From Terebella lapidaria (Eukaryota > Annelida > Polychaeta > Terebellida > Terebellidae), in contig OX424562.1 of assembly GCA_949152475.1 (NCBI GenBank), positions 20,646,209 to 20,710,208 of the forward strand: a DNA stretch of 64,000 bases, in the 5' to 3' direction. The translations under genes and the position numbers were made by a program. A model generated the notes under the pieces. The model was not told where the DNA came from. It saw only the letters and a program-made list of their open reading frames with translations, and searched no databases. This document shows positions 48,546-60,179 of this stretch, in pieces (positions within the stretch are counted from its first letter, which is position 1; every line of letters begins with the position of its first letter).

Positions 48546-49389
48546 CCACAATTGATTCCTAGTCTCTAATCTCAATATTAAGTGAGATATTAGGCTTAAT
48601 GTGTCCCATTATAAAGCATAGGAAAATTTAACATGGGAAAGTCACATCTGGGCCGAGTTTGGGCCCAAAATGGCCCACTTCGAGTGATTCAAGCGCAACG
48701 AAATTTATACATGTCACAGAAGTACATATGAGGAGTGTTATGCATCAATAAGAAAAACAGTTACTGAACAGATTTTGAGAAAACGACCATCAAAGTCCAA
48801 AATTAGCCATTTTCGACGATAACGGCCGCTATGACCTTGAAACCAAGGGCAGAGGTCAAATTCAAGGTCACGAGAATATTCAGCATATATCATTTCCTAT
48901 ATGTCCACAATTGATTCCTAGTCTCTAATCTCAATATTAAGTGAGATATTAGGCTTAATGTGTCCCATTATAAAGCATAGGAGAATTTAACATGGGAAAG
49001 TCCCATTTGGGCCGAGTTTGGGCCAAAATGGCCCACTTCGAGCGATTCAAACGCGACGAAATTGATAGACATCATAGGAGTACATATGAGGAGTGTTATG
49101 TATCAAAAAGAAAAAAAGTTACTGAACAGATTCTGAGAAAATGGCCGCCAAAGTAAAAAATTGGCCGATTTTCGACAAAAACAGCCGCCATTTTGAAAAA
49201 ATTGCGAAAATAAAAAAACTAAAAAATACTTCCTTCTTGAATTATTTTTGTGCATTTTTGTGCAAAATTTCAGAAAGATTGGTCCGTAAACAAAAAAGAT
49301 AAAAATGTGGACGACGCCGACGCCGGACGCCGGGCGCAACGCCATGCCAATAGGTTAGCGGACCAAAGGTCCGGTAACCTAAAAATATC

Positions 49390-49520
49390 CTGCTGAAGAG
49401 AGTGACACCAACACATCCAAAGAACAGTTCAAGATGGAGAACACTGCTTTGAAGCAGAAGATCGCTCGATTGCAGACAGAAAACAGCAACCTGAAAACAA
49501 TATATATGCCACAGTGATTT
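49390..49520 (+). CDS. Coiled-coil coding fragment (leucine-zipper-like)
   Basis: From about 49392 a frame reads SKEQFKMENTALKQKIARLQ and then TENSNLK, ending at TGA 49515-49517. The heptad spacing of Leu/Ile and the acidic-basic pattern are typical of a short coiled coil, as found after the DNA-binding domain in THAP-type transposases. The frame is short and has no identified neighbour, so it may be an exon of the composite transposon that starts here. Confidence 0.4.
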
Positions 49521-49775
49521 GTATCCTACAAATGGTAGGCCCGCCATGTTAATAATATACAAGTGAGGACACAACTTTTCAGGGGTCTTGGCAACAACAC
49601 CTTTAACATGTTCTACCAGGGAAACGAACGTCACCAATCATTCGGATATGTCCTAATAAAGTCAATTTATACTCACAGTACTTGCTATGCATGCATTTAT
49701 TCACTTTCAATGGATTTTTGTCTTCAAGAAATTCACGAGAATTCCTTCCAAGCGCAAGTTGACAGCTACAATCGG
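49497..49775 (+). repeat. Outer inverted repeat, left copy
   Basis: The sequence from about 49497 (CACAGTGATTTGT) through ACAAGTGAGGACACAACTTT (49560) to TTCCAAGCGCAAGTTG (49761) matches, inverted, the segment 62150-62408. Similarity is interrupted by indels. The peptide readings RTQLFRGLG / RTQLLTGLG and IHENSFQAQV / FHENFFQAEV are also similar. These are either outer ends of a ~13 kb transposon or two opposite copies of a dispersed element. Confidence 0.65.
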
Positions 49776-49779
49776 TACC

Positions 49780-50214
49780 GACTAAAATTCGTATTGAAAG
49801 AGGAATTAATCTGGTGGTACCACACTTTCCTGCATACAACTACTTATCGATCTTCCCTTGCATGAAACATTGAACATAATCTGATAATTGGTTCGTATAA
49901 AGGGTACTTCCTTCATACTTACAATTACTTATAATGATATTTGGTACGTCTACATGTGGTATTTAAATGGCCATGCCATTGAATGTAGCAATGGATCCGT
50001 AATGAACTTACTCTGTAGCCTATACCTATACGGTATTGCACCACAATTGAGGGCTTCAGCCACTGTGGTTAAACGTGAATTTATTGAAAACAACTTGTTT
50101 ACATCCAAGGTTACCGAAAAATCACATTGCAGAAAGCATATTGATGTAATTGTAAAAAGCAAATGACTTATTTGACATACCGGTATCATAACTTAACATA
50201 ATTGTAACATTTGA
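49780..50214. other. No gene recognised between outer and inner inverted repeats
   Basis: A 92-codon frame at 49888-50166 starts at TTG and has no domain. It could hold an exon of the composite element, but I see no support beyond the open frame. Confidence 0.35.
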
Positions 50215-50215
50215 C

Positions 50216-50725
50216 GCCCACGCCACACAGGGCACACGCGGCGGGCATCGTAATTACTAGAACTACAACCAGGTAACAGTCTGTCCAGACGAGTCCGGCA
50301 GTCATACATCACATCCTAACACATGAACAACATCATCATCATGATACAACATATACATTAGTTATGGTAATGTAACCGTATGTGGAGCCTGAGATGTCAT
50401 GTGGCTGGCCGGCCTCGCCGAAGGCACTGCCACAGGGATAGAACCCTGGACAGTCCGACGGTCTGCCAGAGCCTGTGTCGCACCATCCCAGGGCGAAAGA
50501 CTGGTGCAGGGACGAGCCCCGAATTAGCATGGTCCCCCTCCTGGCCCCCCTATGGGAGTCGTCCACAGGGCCCTCACGGGCCTTAGCCGGTGAGTGGGAA
50601 TGTACAGATCATGGCCGAGCCCTCTGTCGTCCTCTCGCCTTGCCAGCAGTGAGACAACTCCACTGAACAAGACGGCTTCAGAGTATTTATAACCCCTAAA
50701 GCACGAGACACGAGGGATGACGTAA
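50216..50725. repeat. Left terminal inverted repeat of the helicase/transposase element
   Basis: This ~500 bp GC-rich segment is matched in inverted order by 59595-60035. Shared blocks are CAGGGCAC...GGCGGGC near 50230, GGATAGAACCC near 50436, GGTCTGCCAGAGCCTGTGTC (50460) with CGCACCATCCCAG, CTCGCCTTGCCAGC...GAGACAACTCC near 50632, AGTATTTATA near 50680 and ACACGAGGGATGACGTA near 50707. Identity is moderate with indels. The exact outer end and target duplication could not be fixed. Confidence 0.75.
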
Positions 50726-50947
50726 GACCATTGTTTCAGTACCATGGAGTGAGAGGATTAGAGGACGTTGCTCTGCAGCGCACGTCTTTCGAATACGAGG
50801 CGGCCAAAAGAAGAGTAGTATTTACAAAGAATCTCCTGCCATGATCTTTGAGCGAAATCGCCACATAATATTCGCTCAATGTCAATATGCCCTATATTTT
50901 AAATAACATGTACTGAAAAATAATTCTTTCTGATCGTTATTGCTTTA

Positions 50948-51705
50948 TTAAGGATGTTCGCTCCCTTTGGACCCAAGCAGAGGGGCTAAAATTTGAAATT
51001 CGTTTGATGATATTCATACTTTTAAACAATCATCAATATGATATTGTGCACGCGAAAACAGAGAATTCGGAACAAATATTCTCTTCAGTGTGGAATTATG
51101 GGTAATTTTACCCCCAAAATACCAGCAAAATGGGTCATTTTTTGCCATTTTCACTAAAACCAATATTTAATGAAAACCTGAAAATAGATTTCCCTAAATT
51201 TTTGCTTGTTTATCAACGAACCAATATGCATGTTTTTGATAGAAAAAAATATGGGGGTCACCATGCTATTTTTTCTGTTATAGGTTGTCATATTTGTGAA
51301 TGTCAGTGAATTTTATCCAAATTTCAACAAATTTAGGTAAAATTGTATGTTCTGGATTCATATGGATGCCTGTAGAAGGAAAATTAGCATGGTGACCCCC
51401 ATATTTTTTTCTATCAAAAACATGCACAGCAGTTCGTTGATAAACATACACAATCTCAGAGATATCTATTCACAGGTTTTTATTAAATATTGAATAGAGT
51501 GAAAATTGCCCAAAATGACCCATTTTCCTGGTATTTTGAGGGTAAAATTACCCATAATTCCACACTAAACAAAATATTTACCCCGAATTTGCTGTTTTGG
51601 AATGCACGATATCATATTGATGATTGTTTGAAAGTCTGAAATACATTAAACAAAATTCAAATTTTAGCCCCTCTGCTTGGGTCCAAAAAGAGCGAACAAC
51701 CTTAA
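50948..51705. mobile_element. 758 bp foldback transposon with TTAA target site
   Basis: The two arms (50952-51295 and 51360-51701) are near-exact reverse complements over roughly 340 bp, leaving a central spacer of about 65 bp. The ends are GGATGTTCGCT and its inverse AGCGAACAACC, each bordered by TTAA (50948-50951 and 51702-51705). TTAA targets are typical of piggyBac and Kolobok elements. It is inserted between the left inverted repeat and the helicase gene. No ORF. Transcripts would form a long hairpin. Confidence 0.9.
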
Positions 51706-52121
51706 ATCAAAGTTGTGGAATTCCATTGGCCCGGCAATTTGGTTTCACTAAAAACAAACGCTGCATGTACTGGATTGTTTCGCTTTTCACTTATTTAATA
51801 AAATATTTCATATATTTTTGTTCATATACATGATATGAAGAATAAAAGAATACAAATATTAAAACAACAAACTTTATTAATAATGTCCTGAAAACGGGAT
51901 CCTCACGCCGTGTACCAATGGTGTGTAATTGGGCACGACTATATTGTCGACCGAGTTTGGTCATGTATATCCGCTTTTTACACCTCCCATAAGTCGCCGA
52001 GGGGAATTGAATGGATACTTCTGATTGGCTAATGGTCATTTTAGTCACGTGTCATTCACTATCTTGTGACGCTAATCCGTTTGACCTTCATATGGTCAAA
52101 TTGCAGTAGGGTCAAAATATC

Positions 52122-55100
52122 ATGGTGGACAAAACGGCAATTTTGGACGCCGTACAGGCTGGCCACAACCTACTAATTTTAGGCGCGGCGGGAACAGGGA
52201 AAAGTCTATTGTTGCATGAAGTGCTTAGCACGGTTGGTAACGGGAAAGGAAAGAATGTGGCAATGACAGCAACGACAGGCATTGCTGCCACTCACCTCCC
52301 AGGAGGAATGACTGTCCATAGGTTGGTACCACAGACACATTAATTACTGTTTACATGTTTACTACATTCAGAAAAAATAATTACTGAAAGTAATGTTGAG
52401 GAAGTACATATTCAATATTAAAAAGAATGTTTATGAAGGATGTGTTAGCATGCTTGGATTAAGGTGTTAGGGTTTAAATGCAGATACTGCGGTATACAGG
52501 ATGGAAGGTATGATGCCTCTACCATCATCAACAAACTGAGGACAAACTCCGACTACTCACATATTGCGGAAAGGCTGCGATCAACCGACCTTTTGGTCAT
52601 TGATGAGATATCCATGTTGTCTGCGCACATGTTTGATTTGATTGAAGAGGTATGTGTGACGTGTAAAGTTGTGAATTGTCATGTAGAATGTGATAAACGT
52701 CATATATATCTGAAATATGAACATTGGAATCGGGGCACTGAAATGAATATTGTTTTCTAGGTTGTTCGACGTATCAAGGACAATGGCCTGGTGTTTGGAG
52801 GGGTACAGGTCGTACTGTGTGGCGACCTCTACCAGCTAAAACCCGTTCCAAATGCACAGATTGGTGACCCTGGCCATTACTTCCACCAGTCTGATATATT
52901 CAAGACAGCTGTCCCACACCATTTCACCCTTAAGAGAGTGTATCGCCAAATGGAAGGTAGTAATGGTCCTTGTCCGTTATCATGAAGACTATATGGATAT
53001 ACTGTCATGTTATAATTAAAGATAATCGTGCTGCAAGTTGAATAATACTTCCATATCAGAAGATTTGGTGGGATGCATCCACCAAGTGACGAGAGGGTCT
53101 ATCGATACCACTTCCATGGCACTCCTGAATCGAATGCAACGTCCTCTCCCACCTGGATCAGAGCCACTCAGACTGTTTGCACTTAATGCTGACGTTGAGA
53201 AATGTAATGCTGATCACTTACTGGATATGCCAGGTATGTATGACACATTTGTGTTGCATTTTAGTATATTATTTGATGTGTGTTACCATCATGACACATC
53301 ATGTTATTGTATTCTCAGATATAAATCCAATTACAGTGATGCAAACATTTACTGGATGCAGGAAACACCACATATTGGAACATGTATGTGGCATAATGAA
53401 CTATGTCAATATTACAATGATGATTACAGAACTGTTGGTCATGATAGATACACTGATTCATGAATAAGTTACAAGGTGATAATTATGAACTAACCCATGA
53501 TACAAGTATATAATGAAGTCATATTGTTCTGTACACATTGAAATGGTATAATACATGTGAATACATTTGAGGACATAAACTGTCATCATATAACAATCTA
53601 TATACAGATGCAAACAGATTTCTGTAATGATGAAGTTGTTGGATGACACATTATATGAAGACATTCTTCAATCACATGACACTTTCAACATCAAGGTCAT
53701 TGTAATACATGGAATATCGTAATCATACTCCATTTACAAGCGAGAATGTCTGACGGTAACCCACAATGTCAGTCAAATGTGTTGCTTTCCATGTGGACCC
53801 TCCAAGCTTGACACGGAACGATGTTGTGTTCGTGCAGGGCAAAATTTGCCTGGAAATTCGCGATTCTCCTTGGAGGCATCAGGCCCATGAACATCAACCT
53901 TAACGTCTCTGGTCGAAAGACTCCGCCTGTGAACTGAGGGCGTGTGATGGACCAGACTGCTAGGTGGGCTTTGCGGAGCAGAGACAGACATGGAATATCA
54001 GTCACAGTGTAGGTTGTGGGGCCGATCACAGCCGGCACTACGCAAACCACTGACAAAAAGATATCAGACGGGGAACTCGTTGGTGTTGTTGCCCTCTTTA
54101 GATTCTTGAAACGGACATCATCGTTATCAATTACTTCTTAATTTTGTTGGTATAGAAGTTGAATGGTTTTGCTGCAGGAATGCCAGTATTGGATTTAGTA
54201 CAGCGGGATTTCAGTGATTGACCCAAAATGATGGAATTAACTGTACTGCTATAGGCGGCATATGTGGGATTAGTCGTGTTGCCATTAAAGTGTCCACGCA
54301 TCTGGCAGAAATGATTTTCCACTAGGTCAGTATTGAACCGCGATGGAAGGACTCCACTGGAAGGGAACTCTGTCAGGTGAAGGCGGCACACCTCTGGGAA
54401 AGCTACGAGAAGACATTTCAGGTCCTCTAGGCATTCCCACGTGGGCAGAAGTGATGACTTGCTGGGGCCAGGCTGTATGCGGGATGACGATGACAATTTG
54501 ACAGACTTCTCCCATTGGTCGAACCAGGTCCACACCTTCGAAATAATATTGAAAATAACAGCAAACATGTCCATGTCACACGAAATGACACCAAGGACAG
54601 GAAAAAATAGGATAGGAACATTATGGCCCAAGAAGTACATTTTAAACAAATGTTCTATTACATTTACATTTTCTTACCTGCTGCAGTTGTGCCAGACGAT
54701 CATCAGCCATGGATGTTATTGGCCGGGGATCACGAAACACTCGAATGAGAATACTGGTTTGCTCCAGAAGTTCCACACTTGAAGTCAGGAATGCTCCATC
54801 AGCGCCTAAAAAGTTAGGATTGGAAACATTGTTCACATTGTATATTGTGAGACACGTATTTAATATTATTGCCAAATCAGTACTGCATGGTAAACTCGGA
54901 AAGCAAAACTATTGCATCAGTACCTGCAAAGCTTTGTTGGTAATACTTCATAAGATGTAGCATGTTGTCATCTAGCATATCCTCAGCTAACGCATTACGC
55001 ATCTTTTGCGGACCATCCGGGTTTAAGTGTTCTTCGGTGACGACTCGATGGATGGGTCTACTGTTGGTTTCCCGGTCCCACTGTACTGCATCTTTCCATT

Positions 55101-58100
55101 GCTGCCACTCGATGTAATGACCTCCTTTTTTCATTCTTCTTGTGTGAACACCTTTGGTAATTCCACTGTGTAATATGCTATTCCGTACTTTCTTAATGGC
55201 GTGTGAGAAGTCTTGGCAGTGGACTATTTTTTGGTCAGGGTAGACAAAGTTGACTGCAACATACCTTGCTGTCAGCGGGCATTCGGAGAATTGTGACTTG
55301 ACAAATTGTCGATTTTCCTCACCGCCGTCTTGAAGGGTGAACTGCACTGTGAACCCATAATCACTGAGTTGGGATATGGCATCCCAAATGACGATATTCA
55401 GCTCAGAAGCTTTCATGCTCGTGCATGGGAGGTGACACAGAGGAAATCTGAACCCGGTGTATCCCAGGAAGGATAGTTGCCAAACCTGAGTTGCCAAGGT
55501 GCGGGTGATCTTTCGCTCTTTAAGTGCTCGTAGACATGACCCTTCCAACCCAGTGTCAACCCATCCACTCAAATATGGTTTACCATTTCTGTACACTAGC
55601 ACAAGGTCCTGTTGGATGCTTGCTTCATCATGTACAAGGCCTCCACTCTTGCCACACTCTGGAACTTTGGCTTCCTTGGCAGCTTCATACATCCAGTGTA
55701 GCATATCCCGATGTATGCCTGGTTCCTGGGTGACACTGTTCTTGTAGCGCCGCAGTTGTCGCCCAGAAGGCAGCACCAGGGAGTGGCTGTCCTGCAAGAT
55801 TTTGTAATTTCCCGGGCTGTGCACCCACAGACTCAAGCATAAGCTTAAAACAGTGTGGATTGTCTTTGCTGTTAGGGCATCGTGCTGGGCTTTCAGGAGC
55901 GTTTTCATTTCTTCTGATGCTCCAGGAAACACTTTAAGTAAAATTTGTTCCAAATCCATTTGGTCTGAATCGGAAAGATGGATCTGCTCATTTTGACCTT
56001 CATGCAGTCGTGTCACAGGCTCGTCTCCATTTGTGGCTATGGGCTCATGATCATGTTCAGCCCTCATGGCGACTTTTGCTCTGGCAGCATGTATGTAAGA
56101 GACATCATTGAAGCCATGTTGACAAGATTTACAAATGGATGTGTATGAAGTGATGTGGACCACTTGTTGGCATGAAGTTAGTCGGCACATATCTTCAGTA
56201 CTGGTTTCGCCAACGGAACTGATTTTCTCCTTGATCATTCTTGGATTGTTTGTTGCATCGGGAATATCGTTCGTGCGCTTGCCCATACAGAGGCTGATGA
56301 CCTGAACGATAGTGATGACTGCCTTGATAGACTCCTTAGTCATCTGAAAACTGTTGCAGATGCCAAGATCACTTAAGCCCACAGTACGTCCTCGCACTGT
56401 CAGGGTCCACTGCATGTCAGTTGTATTAAAGGTTATCTCTTTGCCAACAATACTACCGTTCATGACTGTTGTTGTAGGCAACATTACAGTTACATGTTCT
56501 GGGCCAGGCTGACCAACAACCACTGCCTTATTATCAAGGCAATTGACGATGTCTTTCATGTCTATTTCAGTCCTGGTTTGAACTTTCCATCCAACACCCC
56601 TATAGACTGTAACAGGCTTGTCATGCAGTTGTCGTTTGGATGAAACACGAACTTGAGGGAACAATTCCTTCAGGAACTTCCCTGCCCATTTCCTGTCAAA
56701 AGAGTTCTGACTGTACTCTCTATACGCTGTCCATATGTCATCACAACGTACTGTGCCACCAGCATCTGCCACAATATTATCCACCAACCTGCAAAATAAA
56801 ATATTCCTACATTTTCTGATGTCATTAATTAGTTGATATTGGGGAATGCCAAAAAACTAAATTGTTGCTCACATGATATTGCATACATGACACTTATCGC
56901 ATTTGCAAAACTTAACATATTTTGAAATAGAATGAAATGTATGCATTGGGCATGACAAAAGTGTATTGTTGTATTTGTAGTCCATTGTATCAGTCTTAAG
57001 CCTACCTCAGCTCTTATGGTGTCATATTTCCATGGTGACATCATGTGTCTGACATGGGCAAGATGTCACTTATATTTCGTAAGTGGAATTACGCTTGCCA
57101 CATTTCCATTTTTTTATGGTATTTCTTACAGGTGAGATGGTTTGTTTTTCATCTGAGGATCATGGACGTCAAGACCAGTTGTACAATAGCCCTGCTTTGC
57201 AACAGTTGTACCTAAAACTTGACAGTCCAGTAATACTCGTAGTAAATTTGTCCAGTAAACTCGTCAATGGTTTGCGAGGTCATGTTAAAGCCTATGATCA
57301 ACAGTCTGTAACTGTTCACTTTGAGGAAATAGGTGAGATAGTCAACATCCAGAAATTCACATTTTTGGTGTGGAGTGCATTGAACAATGAGGTTATTGCT
57401 ACACGGATACAAATCCCGTTGCGCCTTGCTTTTGCTCTCACTGTCCACAAAGCCCAAGGGTTGAGTGCTGATCGGGTAGAGGTTGACTGTAGAAATATGC
57501 ATGCACCGGGACAGCTAGGTGTCGCCATTGGACGTGTTAGGGCCAAGAAAGGTTTAAGAGTCGTCAACTTCAACAATCACTGCCTATGCAAACACCCCAA
57601 TATTATAACAGATTTTTATGAATCTGCAAGTAAACCGTTGCAACCCGGCATTGAAGGGTGTTGCAGGACTGTGCATGACGACAATATGGATGCCACAACT
57701 GCAGTAACTCACCCGGAACCTCAGCAACAGATTGATGTATGTGATGAGGATGACATCATTGCATGCCTGGATGAGAGTCTCGATCATAACGTGTATGGCG
57801 TCACAGCATCACCAAGTACAGATTGCAGTGAAACTATAGTACAACCTTCTTCCTCTGGAAATAATAATGAATACCCTGATGACTCCATTGGTCCATCAGT
57901 TGCTAACGATGTTCTCCCATATCTTTTGAGCTATAAGTATGACAATGTCCAAACAGATCAGCAACGGCAACTGAACACTACAATAGACAGCCTGCAAAAT
58001 TCCTTCTATGACTTGGGTACCTTCGTCTCCAGAGTCCACAAACATTTTCACACATTAGCCAAACAGATATTTCCCGAACTTTCATGTGAAAATAAACACA

Positions 58101-59803
58101 CCACATCTTTCTACAAGGAAGCCATGGCATATCTTGCAACAAATCAATATAAGGACGCTATCAAATGCTTATTTCACATCACAGATATTAGCAAAGTCCA
58201 CTATCGGGTCTGTTTCCTGATGTGCCAGTACATAAGGAGTCATGTCATCAAATCGATAACCTCAACATTTATGAACCCTGACAATAACAACGTTAACCAG
58301 CAACCTGCAGATTTTCCTGGTTCTGATGGGGGTGATGCCATCATACGATACATCGCTGGCTGGGCCATTGCCAACATGAAGTACAAGCAATCCAGGATTG
58401 TGAGAAAGAATCTGTACAATAAACAGAAAAGGGAGTCAGTGGACACTGCATATGCCAAGGTATTGGCCTTAGAGAAGTTGCTGTGCCCACAAGATTATAT
58501 AAAGGAACATACTGCTTACCCAGCCTCACTGACATATATCGAAAGAAAACAGAACCTTCGGTTCAGCTTGAGCCATGTCAAAGATGCAGTCTTCCTATTT
58601 GTGAAACAATTAGATAATATTATAAGACTGACCCAATCGGAACCGAATATCACCCTTCATGGACCAAACCTGTTCGATTTCTTATATGAGGAACTAACCA
58701 CCAATGGACAATTGAAAACATCATGGTCATCACTCCATACCGATGACACCAGCTGCACAGTTGTTGATGACTTATTCACTGAAGTAATCAATAAATACAC
58801 AATGATGTCCATCGCTCAGTTTCGCAAAGACTATATTATGAAGCTTAAGAGAGAGAAAAAAGAAGCCCATAGAAAGCAGATAAAAATCAAACCAAACGAA
58901 ACTGCATCTGTTTGCAACTACGCTTACATCATGGCAGACACCACTCAAAACAAAGTTGCATCTCACAAACGTTTGCAGTGTGAGCTGGCTCAGAATGCTA
59001 ACTTTCTCGAGAGTTTCACAAAGGAACAATTGCTAGTCATAGGCAAAGTATATGGAGTGCCATGTAAAAAGAGCAACAAGAAAGCAGTTGTCGCACAACA
59101 GATCACCCCAGGCATTACAAATCGTGTAGACGCACCAGATTGGACTCCATACTTGGATGCCTCAGGTACTGGCCTTTCAACAAACTGCATTTTCTGTTCA
59201 AACACGTCAACCACACTAAATTCAAGCACCTTCGTCCCAATGCACGTAATGTATTGTGTCCTGTATACTAAACAACATTGTCATGTAACATTTGTCGCCG
59301 GCCCTCTGGGCCACAAGCGCCTCACCCTGTGGCATGTTCATTGCCAGCTCGTGATTCAGGAGTTAGCACATTCGACATCGCACAGTCCACATGGGGACAG
59401 AACACGGTTATTCGCACGGACAGACAGTAACGTTTTCTTGCAGCTAGGTAGTGCGCAAGTGCCCCATCAGTGGTGTCTGACCCACAATTTAGTATTTTTT
59501 ATGGACCCACAACATACATATGTGGCGATTCCAGCCAAAGATTTCGATAGGAGTTTGGTTGTCCTTCTCTATACTGAAAAAATAGTGCTACGTCATCCCT
59601 GGTACTCATGCGCTGGCAGTATAAATACTGCCAGCCCGTCTTGCTTATTTGGAGTTGTCTCAGAGCTGTCAAGGCGAGGGGATGACGGATGGCACGGCTA
59701 TGTGCTCCATGTCCCCTTTCACTGGCTAAAGTGGGGCAATTTCCAAATGGGGGCTCAGGAGGGGGGCCGCTTCGATCCAGGGGCGCACGCCCCCATGGAT
59801 TAG
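52122..59803 (+). CDS. PIF1-family helicase with long C-terminal extension, five exons
   Basis: Joining exons 52122-52321, 52484-52649, 52761-52956, 53060-53233 and 57132-59803 gives one continuous frame of about 1135 codons. All introns are GT-AG and phases agree. It encodes an ATP-driven DNA-unwinding enzyme: Walker A GAAGTGKS at 21-28, GIQDGR at 70-75, Walker B VIDEIS at 105-110, motif III GDLYQLKPV at 143-151, motif V VHKAQGLSADRV at 350-361, motif VI GRVRAKKGL at 379-387. The extension (about 400-1135) has a YIAGWAI block near 652, a SAP-like helix pair near 874-903 and a Cys/His cluster from about 931. The last ~50 residues run into the right inverted repeat. Intron 4 (53234-57131) contains a transposase gene on the other strand. 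No stop or frameshift interrupts the exons. It probably serves transposition rather than the host. Confidence 0.88.
53770..54139 (-). CDS. Open segment downstream of the transposase, unknown
   Basis: On the minus strand a frame stays open from about 54139 down to TGA near 53770, about 120 codons, overlapping the transposase stop in another frame. It reads VIDNDDVRFKNLKRATTPTS and later TDIPCLSLLRKAHLAVWSIT. The composition is protein-like. It could be a frameshifted extension of the transposase, an alternative 3' exon, or a separate exon. Family not recognised. Confidence 0.4.
54131..56788 (-). CDS. P-superfamily (THAP9-like) DDE transposase, three exons, first exon missing
   Basis: Exons on the minus strand at 56788-54924, 54805-54678 and 54535-54131 join with GT-AG introns and matching phases into about 798 codons. 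The enzyme would cut the element out and insert it elsewhere. Visible parts: an N-terminal region of unknown fold (1-180); a Cys cluster at 201, 206, 219 and 222; an RNase H-like core with HDEASIQQ (Asp387) and LQDGGEEN (Asp487); CQDFSHAIKKVRN at 524-536; a GHYIEW insertion-domain block; and the C-terminal acidic motif FNTDLVENHF (Glu737), followed by NTTNPT as in P and THAP9 proteins. The upstream end is a splice acceptor (TTTTGCAG) with no ATG, so a 5' exon, possibly with a THAP domain, is missing or outside what I could find. It lies entirely in intron 4 of the helicase gene. Confidence 0.82.
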
Positions 59804-60035
59804 TGGTCTGGGATGGTGCCTGGGATGGTGCGACACAGGCTCTGGCAGACCGTCAGGCTGCCCGGGGTTCTATCCCCGCGGCGGACCGTCGGTGAGCCGG
59901 CAAGCAACAACTTACAACATGGTGATGATGCTATATCTGAGTGGTGTCATACTGTACGGGCTTGCTCGGTAAACTCCTACTTAGTGAATGTTCTAAATTA
60001 ATTACCTACACCCGCCGTGCCCTAGGTGAGTGCCT
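59595..60035. repeat. Right terminal inverted repeat of the helicase/transposase element
   Basis: Inverse match of 50216-50725, with the same block order and similar GC content. It contains a TATAAATA box within a short palindrome at 59618-59638. The C-terminus of the helicase frame reads through its inner half to 59803. The corresponding inverse frame in the left repeat also stays open (GVVSLLARREDD against GVVSELSRRGDD). Confidence 0.75.
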
Positions 60036-60179
60036 TATCCACGAAGATCCGGGATAGCGGGTATCAGACTTGACACATATATGCTTAATATTGCACACCT
60101 ATGTTGCCACTTGTACCCAAGGCCACCAGCTACAGATGAGGCTCCCACCACATGAGGATGTGGGAATATTAATCGTTCG

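Larger units (their letters stand above)
47084..49386. mobile_element. TIR element with internal ~134 bp minisatellite, copy 2
   Basis: The left end AAGGGCTAAGAAAGGTTACCGG and right end CCGGTAACCTAAAAATA give inverted AGGTTACCGG ends. The interior carries about eight minisatellite units related to those of copy 1 at 38245. An end domain occurs twice in part (48545-48830 and 48905-49190), with TAAAGCATAGGAGAATTTAAC-like and ATGGCCCACTTCGA blocks. A dimeric R1 repeat is inserted at 47363-47877. No transposase. Confidence 0.72.

Noticed and set aside
56829..57044. Candidate first exon of the transposase (MSPWKYDTIRAE with a GAG/GTAGGC donor)
   Set aside because: Its donor phase does not match the acceptor at 56788, and joining would give a stop within four codons.
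59815..59885. tRNA-like core in the inverted repeats (GGTTCTATCC as a B box)
   Set aside because: The A box is poor and no cloverleaf can be drawn. Kept only as a possible ancient origin of the repeat core, not as a tRNA gene.
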